DNA of 64,000 nt from Candidatus Protochlamydia sp. (lineage in GTDB: Bacteria; Chlamydiota; Chlamydiia; Chlamydiales; Parachlamydiaceae). Below, piece by piece: positions 52,769 through 60,657 of this stretch; positions within the stretch are counted from its first letter, which is position 1; each line of letters opens with the position of its first letter. The notes below the pieces were generated by a model. It searched no databases. It saw only the letters and a program-made list of their open reading frames with translations, and was not told the origin of the DNA. The position numbers were made by a program, and so were the translations under genes. The stretch spans positions 1 to 64,000 of the forward strand of contig JACDAQ010000026.1 of assembly GCA_013695355.1 (NCBI GenBank), in the 5' to 3' direction.

Positions 52769-54649
52769 TCATCTTTCAAGAATATCTGCCGCAATTAAAA
52801 CCTGACGCACAGCCATAAAAATGGAGGCATAATAATTTTCTGAATTATGCAAGTGATGATAGGTACACACATGTACTTGATTAGTAATGGGGGATTTAAC
52901 GCAAAAGTATCCTTTATTATTTTTCTCATTATTTTCAGCAAAAATACCAAAGTCATTTAATTTTTTAAACGAATTTTTTAATTTATTCGGCTTCGTTTCC
53001 GCCATCAAACTTTCGATGAAAAAATTGAATTCCTCATTTTTCAAATGCTCAGGAAGTGTTAAAACAGCTTCTTTTTCTTTTACTTCTATTTTATCTTCAA
53101 TTCTCGGGGCTTGTAGGGGGCGGGTTTTGAATTTGGTCTTCGGAAGGTTCATATTTCCATCTGCGTGTTCGAAGCTGGGCAACTGGCTAATATTTTTTTC
53201 GATGGGCTTCTCAATAGGTAAAGAAAAAATTGGTTCACTTATCGCTTCTGATTTACTCTCTATGGTCTTAGTTCTTATAGGCTGTTGAAAAGCGGCATTT
53301 TGATTATTTAATAATAAAGAAGAAGCTTTCATCAATTTTTTTTGTTCATTTTTTGATTTGTTTAGAGCTTGAATTGCTGCACTTGCACGCTTAACTATTT
53401 CTCTTTTTTCTAATTCTATGCATCTTTCTTTTTCTTTTTGCACTTGCAAATAGTCTCGAATGAGTGCTTTTTCTTCAAGAGATAGCTTTCTAAAAAGATT
53501 ATTCTTCTCTTTGAAATTTTCCAACCATTTGATTGTCTCTTTTTCAATAGATTTAATCTTTTTTTCTACTGATTCATAGCCTTTAATAGTATCCAAAATC
53601 AAAGATCCAAATTCGTGATAAACAGAAATGATATAATCGCCTAGATCATCGGTTTTTACTTCATGAATTTCAATTTGTTTAGCAAGTTTATCTGTGATTT
53701 CTATTACTTTGTCTCCACATTGACTTAAGCTCTCTATAATGTTATTTATTTGCTTCTCAGACGTTTTATTCATATTATCATTAATTGAACCTAGCCAAAA
53801 AATAGGGCAACTTTTATTGAATTCTTTTTTTATTTCAGTATGTTTTGATATATATTCATCCCTTAATTTTCTGTTGTCAATTTGCATTTTATGCCCTTTG
53901 TCAACCTTCTCAAATTTAAGATATTTATTTAATACATCATATTCTTTTGTTGCTTTATCACACAATTTTAAGCAAATGATGTCATAGAAATCATCTTCGT
54001 TTGCATGTTTAGGAATAGGATATGAATTATAATTAGAAACAAATTCTTTAAAACATTCTTTTTCACATGATAGAAAATAATACAAATTGTTTTGATGCGT
54101 ATTTTTCTCTGCTTGGGTTGTGGCACTTGTAATTAATTGAATTAAACGCTCTATAATTTTATAATGTTCCAATAAAACAGTAAGATAATTACAATAAACA
54201 TCAATACCTAATTGTGGAATGATCTTACCCTCAAAGAAAGCGGGAATTGAACCAAAATCATACATGCACACCATTTGTTTATAGTCTAAGGAAATGTTCT
54301 TATCCCGAAGGCAGGTAAGTGCTTTTTGCCTCTGTTTTACTCGATCTTGAAGAACAGCACAGCCAATTTCTATATTCATCCATTCTTCATCTGAGCACAA
54401 CTCTTTAAGTGGAGCAACTTCTATCCTATTTCCTTTTTGCAATTCCTCTGATAATTTAACATTTTGGAGTAAGTGTGCAGAAATTAGTTGTTGTTGAATT
54501 TCAGCCTGCTCCTGTTTTTCAAGCGAAGTGGAATTAGAGACAATCTCTTGGATGATTGTTGACTCATCATTTGATTCTTGCGTGGTTAGGTTTTGAGAAG
54601 AGGAAAAAATATAACAGGCAGGCTGGGATGTATTTGTATTATTTATCAT
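52769..54649 (-). CDS. Coiled-coil protein with HicA-like C-terminal segment
   Basis: A 626-residue protein with no signal peptide. Residues about 20-470 are helical and charged, with likely coiled coils (KEKERCIELEKREIVKR and EKKIKSIEKETIKWLENF). A Pro/Ser-rich linker follows. The last about 70 residues (KKLNDFGIFAENNEKN, then GYFCVKSPITNQVHVCTYHH) resemble the HicA or dsRBD-like fold, which has a GF-x-GSHH-x-V-x-HH-x-SILxQA pattern; here the end 'SIFMAVRQVLIAADI' fits the final helix. A repeat-like family-wide role in the host is possible, but I do not recognise the full protein. An AAGG site precedes the ATG. Confidence 0.55.
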   Translation of the reverse strand: MINNTNTSQPACYIFSSSQNLTTQESNDESTIIQEIVSNSTSLEKQEQAEIQQQLISAHLLQNVKLSEELQKGNRIEVAPLKELCSDEEWMNIEIGCAVLQDRVKQRQKALTCLRDKNISLDYKQMVCMYDFGSIPAFFEGKIIPQLGIDVYCNYLTVLLEHYKIIERLIQLITSATTQAEKNTHQNNLYYFLSCEKECFKEFVSNYNSYPIPKHANEDDFYDIICLKLCDKATKEYDVLNKYLKFEKVDKGHKMQIDNRKLRDEYISKHTEIKKEFNKSCPIFWLGSINDNMNKTSEKQINNIIESLSQCGDKVIEITDKLAKQIEIHEVKTDDLGDYIISVYHEFGSLILDTIKGYESVEKKIKSIEKETIKWLENFKEKNNLFRKLSLEEKALIRDYLQVQKEKERCIELEKREIVKRASAAIQALNKSKNEQKKLMKASSLLLNNQNAAFQQPIRTKTIESKSEAISEPIFSLPIEKPIEKNISQLPSFEHADGNMNLPKTKFKTRPLQAPRIEDKIEVKEKEAVLTLPEHLKNEEFNFFIESLMAETKPNKLKNSFKKLNDFGIFAENNEKNNKGYFCVKSPITNQVHVCTYHHLHNSENYYASIFMAVRQVLIAADILER

Positions 54650-54771
54650 TGGAACCTTTTTTTTATTAATAATGAATTAATATATAGAAATTATAAATTT
54701 AGGTCAACATTGCATAACAATAGAATCACTATATAAAAAATTATTATACAAAAAGATAAATTTATAAAATG

Positions 54772-54814
54772 TTATACCCAAGTAAATCCAATTTTTGAGT
54801 TCACTTGGGTATAA
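54772..54814 (-). terminator. Hairpin after the Rsm22-like gene
   Basis: Perfect 12-bp inverted repeat: ttatacccaagt (54772-54783) and acttgggtataa (54803-54814), with a 19-base loop. It overlaps the stop of the Rsm22-like gene and lies where its transcript should end. The T-run after it is weak (cattttataaattt on the minus strand). Confidence 0.45.
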
Positions 54815-55778
54815 GTGGAAAAACATCTCCCCATTCCCATTTTCGGGCGGCTTTGTATTCTTCCTCTCGTTTGGAAATCGTTGACTGCTTAACACCTTGT
54901 TCTGTACATAAAGTGAAAATGGAGTGTCCTGAACGATGCATGGGATGGCGTAATATACGGGCTGGGGGTAAATCACAAGGGGTTTTAGCAGCAGCCACAT
55001 AAGAAAATTTCTCATCTTCGTAAGACAGACTTCCTCCTTTTAGGCGACGATGAAAAGCATTTCTTTCCACTCTGGCAGAAAAATGGCACCAATCGCCTCC
55101 AGTCATAGGACAGCTTGCATGGTGGGGACAGGGGGCTACAAGAAAGGCTCCCATTTCAATGAGTTGGCGTCGAATGGCACGGATTCGTTCAAAACCGACC
55201 GGAGTTCCGGGCTCGATTACGATTAATAATTGCTGCGCCGCATTCCAACTCTTTTCCACGACTTTAGGAATTAAATCTGCTGCCAGCTCTCCGATCGAGT
55301 AGGAAAAGAGGAGCATGTCATGCTGGGGAAAGCATGGCAGCTCTTCAAGATTGTCGTATTGCCACTGAGCTTGTTGGATTACACTATTGAGGCTATGCTG
55401 GGCCAGACGCTGCCCCCATTTGGCCAAAGATCTGTCATTTTCTATAAGAACAGCTTTTTGAATGGAGGGGAATGTTTCGCAGGCTGCCCATAAGCCTGTG
55501 CCAGGTCCAGACCCTAGATCTAAAAAAGTATGGATGGGCATATCTTTGATTCGTTCGCGAATTGCTTGTAAGACTGAATGGACGGCTCCGTAGGTCGCAG
55601 GCATACGCGCCGACAAGTAGGCTTGACGCTGCAGCTCGGTCGTCATAAAAGGACCTTTATGTCCTGATTTTCGGTACCGTTCGGTCAGCTCTTCTCTGGC
55701 CGAAGTTAAATCTTTCAAAGTCGACTCAACCTCGGCTTCAATTGCTTCTTGCAGCGCTTTAGGTAATTCCTGGCTCAT
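54801..55778 (-). CDS. Rsm22-type methyltransferase-like protein
   Basis: A 325-residue protein: an N-terminal helical part (EELTERYRKSGHKGPFMTTE), then 'YLSARMPATYGAVHSVLQAI', a SAM-binding loop 'FLDLGSGPGTGLWAAC', and 'LLFSYSIGELA'. Later a Cys-rich segment 'APCPHHASCPMTGGDWCHF', which matches the metal or Fe-S binding site of Rsm22 (mitochondrial small ribosomal subunit methyltransferase-like) proteins. It then continues 'KFSYVAAAK' and 'RILRHPMHRSGHSIFTLC'. The family helps assemble the small ribosomal subunit; enzyme activity is not certain. It stands as a likely single gene with a hairpin at its end. Confidence 0.85.
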   Translation of the reverse strand: MSQELPKALQEAIEAEVESTLKDLTSAREELTERYRKSGHKGPFMTTELQRQAYLSARMPATYGAVHSVLQAIRERIKDMPIHTFLDLGSGPGTGLWAACETFPSIQKAVLIENDRSLAKWGQRLAQHSLNSVIQQAQWQYDNLEELPCFPQHDMLLFSYSIGELAADLIPKVVEKSWNAAQQLLIVIEPGTPVGFERIRAIRRQLIEMGAFLVAPCPHHASCPMTGGDWCHFSARVERNAFHRRLKGGSLSYEDEKFSYVAAAKTPCDLPPARILRHPMHRSGHSIFTLCTEQGVKQSTISKREEEYKAARKWEWGDVFPLIPK

Positions 55779-55807
55779 TGCATTTACTCTTGATTGATCT
55801 AGATTGG

Positions 55808-56380
55808 TTAACTAAATTTTCTATTCATTAGTAAATCAAATTGCGAATGCAGGATTTGGTCTATATCCAAATTAAATTTAAAATTACCTTTGATGCCGCA
55901 TGGTAATTGCGTTATTTTTTTTAGATAATAATTTTTGAGATCCAATTCATATTCACTCGTATGCGTGAAAGTGGCAAATTTAATTTGATTATGGGCAGGC
56001 AATTTTTTTAAAAAAACACATGTTTCCTTATGTGCGGGATTAGCACGAGTATAAGGAGTTAGGTCTCCAATGCCGAGTTCTGCAAAAATTGAATAATCGG
56101 TATTAAAAGGAAAATGGCAATAAAAATTGCCGCTGGATAAGACTTGGCTGCAGAAAGAATTAATGCGTACCAAGACATCTTCATAAGATGTCACAGCATG
56201 GGTATCGACATAATTTTTTATCTCGGTTTTGGCTAAATCTTGGGGTACAAAATATTTCCATAACCTGTCATCACTTGCTATTTCCTTCCAACTTTTATCA
56301 ACCTGGCAGCAAACTGCTAAATCTTGGGGATCAAGAAAACGCAGGGTTATATACATACATTCGTTAGGTAAAGTATTCAT
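55808..56380 (-). CDS. F-box protein (paralogue 1)
   Basis: A 190-residue protein with an N-terminal F-box at residues 3-45: 'LPNECMYITLRFLDPQDLAV', 'CCQVDKSWKEIASDDRLWKY'. The leucine/proline start and the W-K-x-L-x-x-D-x-x-LW ending are the standard F-box pattern. The rest is unique. F-box proteins recruit host Skp1-Cullin ubiquitin ligases, so in a symbiont this is almost surely a host-acting effector. No signal peptide is present, which fits export by a type III or other injection system. It is a tandem paralogue of the upstream gene (56449-57075). An AAGGAAA site precedes the ATG. Confidence 0.85.
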   Translation of the reverse strand: MNTLPNECMYITLRFLDPQDLAVCCQVDKSWKEIASDDRLWKYFVPQDLAKTEIKNYVDTHAVTSYEDVLVRINSFCSQVLSSGNFYCHFPFNTDYSIFAELGIGDLTPYTRANPAHKETCVFLKKLPAHNQIKFATFTHTSEYELDLKNYYLKKITQLPCGIKGNFKFNLDIDQILHSQFDLLMNRKFS

Positions 56381-56448
56381 ATTTTTCCTTGTATTGTGAT
56401 TAATATTAAAATGTTTTATTTGTAAAAAATTATATAAAATGTTGATAG

Positions 56449-57075
56449 TCAGCTTTTCTTGGAATTTAAACCCTCCTTAAAGGCTTCATAAATCTGCATT
56501 CTTAATCCGTCGTTACAACTAAGATCACTTATTTTTGGAGGAAGGCCTAGATTTTTATTAGGCGGCAATTGACTGAAAATTACTATACAATGAGCTGGGC
56601 TTTTCCCCCATAAGAGATCAGTTCTTTTTTCATAATCGTCGATAAGCTGATCGGCTTCATTTAGATCTATTTCCTGAGGAGGATTTATATGTTTATCAAT
56701 ACTAATTCTTTTCAAAAAGACGCAAGTTTCAATATGTTTAGAATCATTAGAAAAGTCATTTTGCCATTCCAATTTTGCATTAATAATAATAGATTTGTTC
56801 AAAGGAAAATAGCATCTAAACATGCCGTAAGATGAGCCATGGCTACAGAAACTATTAATTCGATTCAAAATTCCTTCAATAGAAGTAACAGCATGGCCAT
56901 TGACATAATTTTTTATAGCGGTTTTTGCTAAATTTTCGGGGATAAACCGTTTCCATAATTTATCATCAGTGGCCGCTTCTCCCCACGAGTGGTTGACTTG
57001 GCAACAAATCGCTAAATCTTGGGGATCAAGTAAACGTAGAGTTATATACAAACATTCATTAGGCAAACTAATCAT
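56449..57075 (-). CDS. F-box protein (paralogue 2)
   Basis: A 208-residue protein with an F-box at residues 3-45 nearly identical in plan to its neighbour: 'LPNECLYITLRLLDPQDLAI', 'CCQVNHSWGEAATDDKLWKR'. Similarity continues through 'NLAKTAIKNYVNGHAVTS' and 'INSFCSHGSSYGMFRCYFPL', then the C-terminal third differs. A conserved N-terminus with a diverging end suits a duplicated effector with changed target choice. It has an AGGAAAT site. The pair probably forms one leftward unit with a 68-bp gap. Confidence 0.84.
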   Translation of the reverse strand: MISLPNECLYITLRLLDPQDLAICCQVNHSWGEAATDDKLWKRFIPENLAKTAIKNYVNGHAVTSIEGILNRINSFCSHGSSYGMFRCYFPLNKSIIINAKLEWQNDFSNDSKHIETCVFLKRISIDKHINPPQEIDLNEADQLIDDYEKRTDLLWGKSPAHCIVIFSQLPPNKNLGLPPKISDLSCNDGLRMQIYEAFKEGLNSKKS

Positions 57076-57536
57076 ATTTCCTATTATATAATTATTAATT
57101 ACGAAATTTTGATTGATGGAATTATATTACAAAAAATGAAGATTTAAAGATATGAAAACAGTTATGAAACATTAACTTAATGTTAATGAGATGAACTTGA
57201 TTAAATGCCTTTAAGTGGTAATCCTGTCGAGCTTGCGAAGGAGGGCAAAAGTAAATCAAATTTTTTTTGATTAAGTTTAAGCTAGCCTTCAGGCTATTTC
57301 TCCTGAAAGGAGAATAAGAACGGTAGCCCATCGCAAGGCAACCATGAAATGGTTAACGCAGCTCTGGGCTACATTCTGACACTCCCTTCGGGTGAGAAAT
57401 TATAAATAGGCATCGTGTTGTTCAGAAACAACACTATTACATTTAATTAAGTTAAAAAAGAGTCCTGATGTAAGGTCGGCATAAATTTTTACCTACACTT
57501 TCTTAGAAAGACCTCGGTTAGATTTCATAGCAACTT
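57076..57536. other. Gap with dispersed repeat, no clear gene
   Basis: About 460 bp between the F-box genes and the type II operon. Its centre holds copy B of the dispersed repeat. A leftward 69-residue frame spans 57122-57331, but it runs through the repeat and lacks family features, so I do not count it as a gene. Confidence 0.55.
57281..57369 (+). repeat. Dispersed repeat, copy B
   Basis: The rightward copy of the repeat at 15813-15901 (opposite strand); blocks as described there. An inner hairpin is visible (gctagccttcaggct, and ctcctgaaaggag). Confidence 0.75.
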
Positions 57537-58358
57537 TCAATCATATCCACTCTTATCGGTAGCTGTGATTTTGAAATCGAGCAGGGCGTCGCTGATCCCG
57601 GACTTTTGCTTCCCTTTGAACTCATTCGCGAATTGGGTGGATGCATCATTATTTTTGGGGTCCAGCTCACTCCTTTTTTGAATGATCGCTTCCACAATGT
57701 CATCCTTTCCAAAAATAGCCGTTAATAGTTCACGGGAAGCTAAATGCACCATAATTTTCGGTTTTTCTCTTTGATGTTTTAAGAAATCGAGCAAGGGAAG
57801 ATACACTTTTTCTTCATTGCGGGGTGTAAGCGGACGGTCTTTTTTTAAAAGCTTGAGCTCCTTTTTACTAATCGTCCCTTTAAGCATATGGTAAAAGGCT
57901 TCCTGGAGTTCAGGATCGGCTAAGCGGACCCGCTGAATATCTTCAATGCGCTTGACCTTTTCATTTTCGTTAAGGGCATCGGCTGCGGCAATGAATTCAT
58001 CCAGCAATTCGTCAATGAAATTAGAACGTTTGTTTTCCATCGTTTTGTAAAAAGAAGTATGGCCATACAAAATTTTCATTAGCTCGACCGTCAGGAACCG
58101 GATTTCCTTTGATTGTTCGGGATGGGCTTCACGAAATTTTTTGTCATAAAAATAGGTAAAGATCAGCTGCCGTTGTGAGGGTTGATTTTTTTTGGCCAGT
58201 TTAGTCTGACGGTCGTTAAAAGCCTTTCTTTCCGTTTCCGACAAATATTTTTGGTAATGATGCTGCACAATAATTAAAGATTTTACTTTTTCAAATTTCT
58301 CTACTGTGATGACCGACAGCATTAACAATAAAACTAAAACAAGGGGAAGAATATTCAT
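57537..58358 (-). CDS. Type II secretion operon protein of the chlamydial CT565 position
   Basis: A 273-residue protein with an N-terminal membrane helix (ILPLVLVLLLMLSVITV) and a charged helical body (RLADPELQEAFYHMLKG...). It is last in the type II run; by order it equals CT565 in Chlamydia, annotated hypothetical. It lacks an LxE-type pilin motif at the helix start, so it is not an ordinary pseudopilin. A GspK-like or GspM-like role is possible but not shown. It overlaps the gene upstream by 4 bp (ATGA). Confidence 0.65.
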   Translation of the reverse strand: MNILPLVLVLLLMLSVITVEKFEKVKSLIIVQHHYQKYLSETERKAFNDRQTKLAKKNQPSQRQLIFTYFYDKKFREAHPEQSKEIRFLTVELMKILYGHTSFYKTMENKRSNFIDELLDEFIAAADALNENEKVKRIEDIQRVRLADPELQEAFYHMLKGTISKKELKLLKKDRPLTPRNEEKVYLPLLDFLKHQREKPKIMVHLASRELLTAIFGKDDIVEAIIQKRSELDPKNNDASTQFANEFKGKQKSGISDALLDFKITATDKSGYD

Positions 58359-59101
58359 GAATCGGGAGGGTAGTATAGATAGTTTTTACTGCTGGGAAGA
58401 ACAAAAGCAAAGTTTAGTTCTTTGGCAGGGGCCTGAGGATTGAAAGTGCCTGTCTGCAGCTCCTTTGGATTTGAGGCGATTTTTAATTTAATGCGGGCGA
58501 TTGCCGGGATCTGCTCATAGGATCGAAGCCATTCCTGCTGATGCCATCTGTCATTTTCAGGTGATTTTTTTTCAGGATCATTCTTTCCGCCACCAATGTC
58601 TCTTTCCCCAGAAAGTCTGGCAGGGGGCATAAAAAATTCATAGGCGATGTCTGAAACATCGTCCATTAATACCTCTTTTTGCATTTCCTCATGCGGCTGA
58701 TCGGAGTAGATCGGCCACATGGCCAAACATAATCGGTGAGAAGGATCTATATAAAGCTTGGCGAGCAGATCGCCAGAAAATGCAGGGCTGGCCCGCGCCT
58801 CATTGTTAAAAGAAAAAATCAGGCTTGAGGTTCCATTCAGCACGCCCTTTTCGCCCTTTTCAGTAAAGAAAAAAAATTCCCTTTTATTTTCATCATTTTC
58901 ATTGACTATTCTTTCAAAAAGATAAGCTAAACGCATTTCAACATAACGCATTCGAAAACTTTGGTGCTGCATCTCTTCTGTCATACGGCTGGATTCTGAC
59001 AATTCCCTAAAAAATCCAAAAACAATTGTCAATAAAACAGAAACAATCGTAACAGCGATCAAAGTTTCAAGCAGAGTAAAATATGTGCGCTTTAGTTTCA
59101 T
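58355..59101 (-). CDS. GspJ-like minor pseudopilin (CT566 position)
   Basis: A 248-residue protein with a pilin-type N-terminus: KRTY followed by FTLLETLIAVTIVSVLLTIV. Glu at +5 is present, but the residue at -1 is Tyr where prepilin peptidase normally needs Gly. The long body of about 220 residues (EFFFFTEKGEKG, then LAMWPIYSDQP) fits GspJ/PulJ size. Such proteins form the tip of the type II pseudopilus. Overlaps of 4 bp on both sides show one operon. Confidence 0.7.
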   Translation of the reverse strand: MKLKRTYFTLLETLIAVTIVSVLLTIVFGFFRELSESSRMTEEMQHQSFRMRYVEMRLAYLFERIVNENDENKREFFFFTEKGEKGVLNGTSSLIFSFNNEARASPAFSGDLLAKLYIDPSHRLCLAMWPIYSDQPHEEMQKEVLMDDVSDIAYEFFMPPARLSGERDIGGGKNDPEKKSPENDRWHQQEWLRSYEQIPAIARIKLKIASNPKELQTGTFNPQAPAKELNFAFVLPSSKNYLYYPPDS

Positions 59102-59664
59102 TTTTTCTTATCCTCTTCAGTATTAACTGGAGGCGTTTGATCCCGCATTTCCCTTCTTCCATTCCTTTCAGTGCGGGCAAGATAGAACAAATAGTCATAT
59201 TGCCCCTCTTTGCTTTGGTTTTCTTCAACCAACGTGCGGTTGGGCTTTAGCTGATCTTTCATTTGAATGACCATTTTTCCTAAATATTCTTTAGCATTTT
59301 TCTTCCCTTTTTCCGATCTTGGCTCAATGATAGAAAGATCGTATGAAGCCTCATACTTTAAACGGTCAAGTTCAGGCTGGAGACTCGAGTCGGTGAATTT
59401 GGCATGCATGCCTTCCATGATCTCGCTTAGGGGAATGGCCCGCTTGTATAGCTGTTCGACAACCTTGGCGTGGATCAGATGCACTAAATGGTCCCGCTGA
59501 TTAACCCTTACGACCGCCGCCTGTTCCTGATATACCTGGGTCAGTATTTTGAACGAGGGGACGGCACATACCATGATTAAAAATATGGCCACCATCACTT
59601 CCAAAAGCTGAAAATGGCGTTTATTTTTTTTCTTAAGAATTTTGTTTTGAATATAATTTTTCAT
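59098..59664 (-). CDS. GspI-like pseudopilin (CT567 position)
   Basis: I start at 59664 (MKNYIQ), which gives 188 residues; an ATG at 59700 lies deeper inside the upstream gene. The pilin start is KKNKRH then FQLLEVMVAIFLIMVCA: Glu +5 is present, His stands at -1 instead of Gly. The remaining body is helical then beta. Order suggests CT567. It overlaps the previous gene by about 32 bp. Confidence 0.68.
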   Translation of the reverse strand: MKNYIQNKILKKKNKRHFQLLEVMVAIFLIMVCAVPSFKILTQVYQEQAAVVRVNQRDHLVHLIHAKVVEQLYKRAIPLSEIMEGMHAKFTDSSLQPELDRLKYEASYDLSIIEPRSEKGKKNAKEYLGKMVIQMKDQLKPNRTLVEENQSKEGQYDYLFYLARTERNGRREMRDQTPPVNTEEDKKK

Positions 59665-60217
59665 AAACTTCTGCAGGGTAAAGCATCTGGCTTTCTGCAA
59701 CTTTTTCTATTTCTTGTACTGGTTGGCCTTTTTTTTCAATGAAGGCGGGATATCCCGGCAGATGGATCATTTCTTTACGCCCCTTCTCATGACTTGAATT
59801 TTTTTCGGCTGACGAGAGCTGCAATTCTCCCTGGCTCATTTTTCCTGCTTTGAATATTAAAACAAGTGGATCGGCATGGGATTTATTAAATTGAAAAGAG
59901 CGGACTGCGGAAAAAGTGAATTTGCGCTCAACCAGTTTAACCCAGGCGTCATCCAAAGGCTTTTCTATCGAAAGGGTGGAAACGACTTGTTTATTTTTAG
60001 GGTCATAGGCCAATGTCACTTCGACATCGGCATCCAAGACCAGCATCAATTCCTGCGCAGTTCTCAGCTGGCCTACCAACTGGTTCCATTCGGAAAAAAA
60101 ACGTTGTTCGTCATAGGCTTCCTTTAACTTCACCCCTGTTAAAGCAAGGCCCATAGAAAGGATCATAAAGACAACCAGCATCTCTAACAGGGTAAAATAA
60201 TTACGCCGCTTTAACAT
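59633..60217 (-). CDS. GspH-like pseudopilin (CT568 position)
   Basis: A 194-residue protein with the pilin start KRRNY then FTLLEMLVVFMILSMGLAL, again with Glu +5 but Tyr at -1. The body has 'LRTAQELMLVLDADVEV', 'VERKFTFSAVRSFQF' and 'PLVLIFKAG', which suits a minor pseudopilin. Position equals CT568. It precedes the GspI-like gene, with an overlap, and follows gspG after 7 bp. Confidence 0.7.
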   Translation of the reverse strand: MLKRRNYFTLLEMLVVFMILSMGLALTGVKLKEAYDEQRFFSEWNQLVGQLRTAQELMLVLDADVEVTLAYDPKNKQVVSTLSIEKPLDDAWVKLVERKFTFSAVRSFQFNKSHADPLVLIFKAGKMSQGELQLSSAEKNSSHEKGRKEMIHLPGYPAFIEKKGQPVQEIEKVAESQMLYPAEVYEKLYSKQNS

Positions 60218-60224
60218 GTGCTGG

Positions 60225-60632
60225 TTAGCCCGAATTTTTGTTAAAAAGACTGCCCTGTCCTTTTTTCCTTAAGTATTCGTCATACTTGTCGGATGTAATT
60301 TCGATATCCCCATCATTGCCACGGCTCACTTTATAATCGCCACCCCAGCCATCCTTGGTCAGTTCTTTTGAATTTTTAACCAGCTGGGATTGATCGACAA
60401 AATCTTTCCATCTTGATTCAATGCTATCCTGATCATCAGGGTGTGTGGCTAAGTGCAGATCAAGAACAGTATGGATTTTTTCAATTCCTGCCTTGGTTTT
60501 AAAGGCTTTTCCTTCATCCAAACTTCCAGTGTAATTATATGCGATCACGCCTGTGATCATAGCAATTAAAAACATAACGATCATCATTTCGACAAGCGTA
60601 ATGTGCCTTTTTTTTAATTTCATTTTTTTCAT
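60225..60632 (-). CDS. gspG: GspG major pseudopilin
   Basis: A 135-residue protein with start KKRH then ITLVEMMIVMFLIAMITG: Glu +5 present, His at -1. The C-terminal part has the GspG-type end, with 'DGWGGDYKVSRGNDGDIEI' and 'SDKYDEYLRKKGQGS', which is the calcium-site region pattern (D-x-W-G...SxGxDG...). GspG is the main subunit of the type II pseudopilus, and corresponds to CT569. An AAGAGGAA ribosome site precedes the ATG. Confidence 0.88.
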   Translation of the reverse strand: MKKMKLKKRHITLVEMMIVMFLIAMITGVIAYNYTGSLDEGKAFKTKAGIEKIHTVLDLHLATHPDDQDSIESRWKDFVDQSQLVKNSKELTKDGWGGDYKVSRGNDGDIEITSDKYDEYLRKKGQGSLFNKNSG

Positions 60633-60657
60633 CTATTCCTCTTATTCATTAAATTTA

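Noticed and set aside
57122-57331. A 69-residue leftward gene
   Set aside because: It runs through the dispersed repeat and shows no family features.
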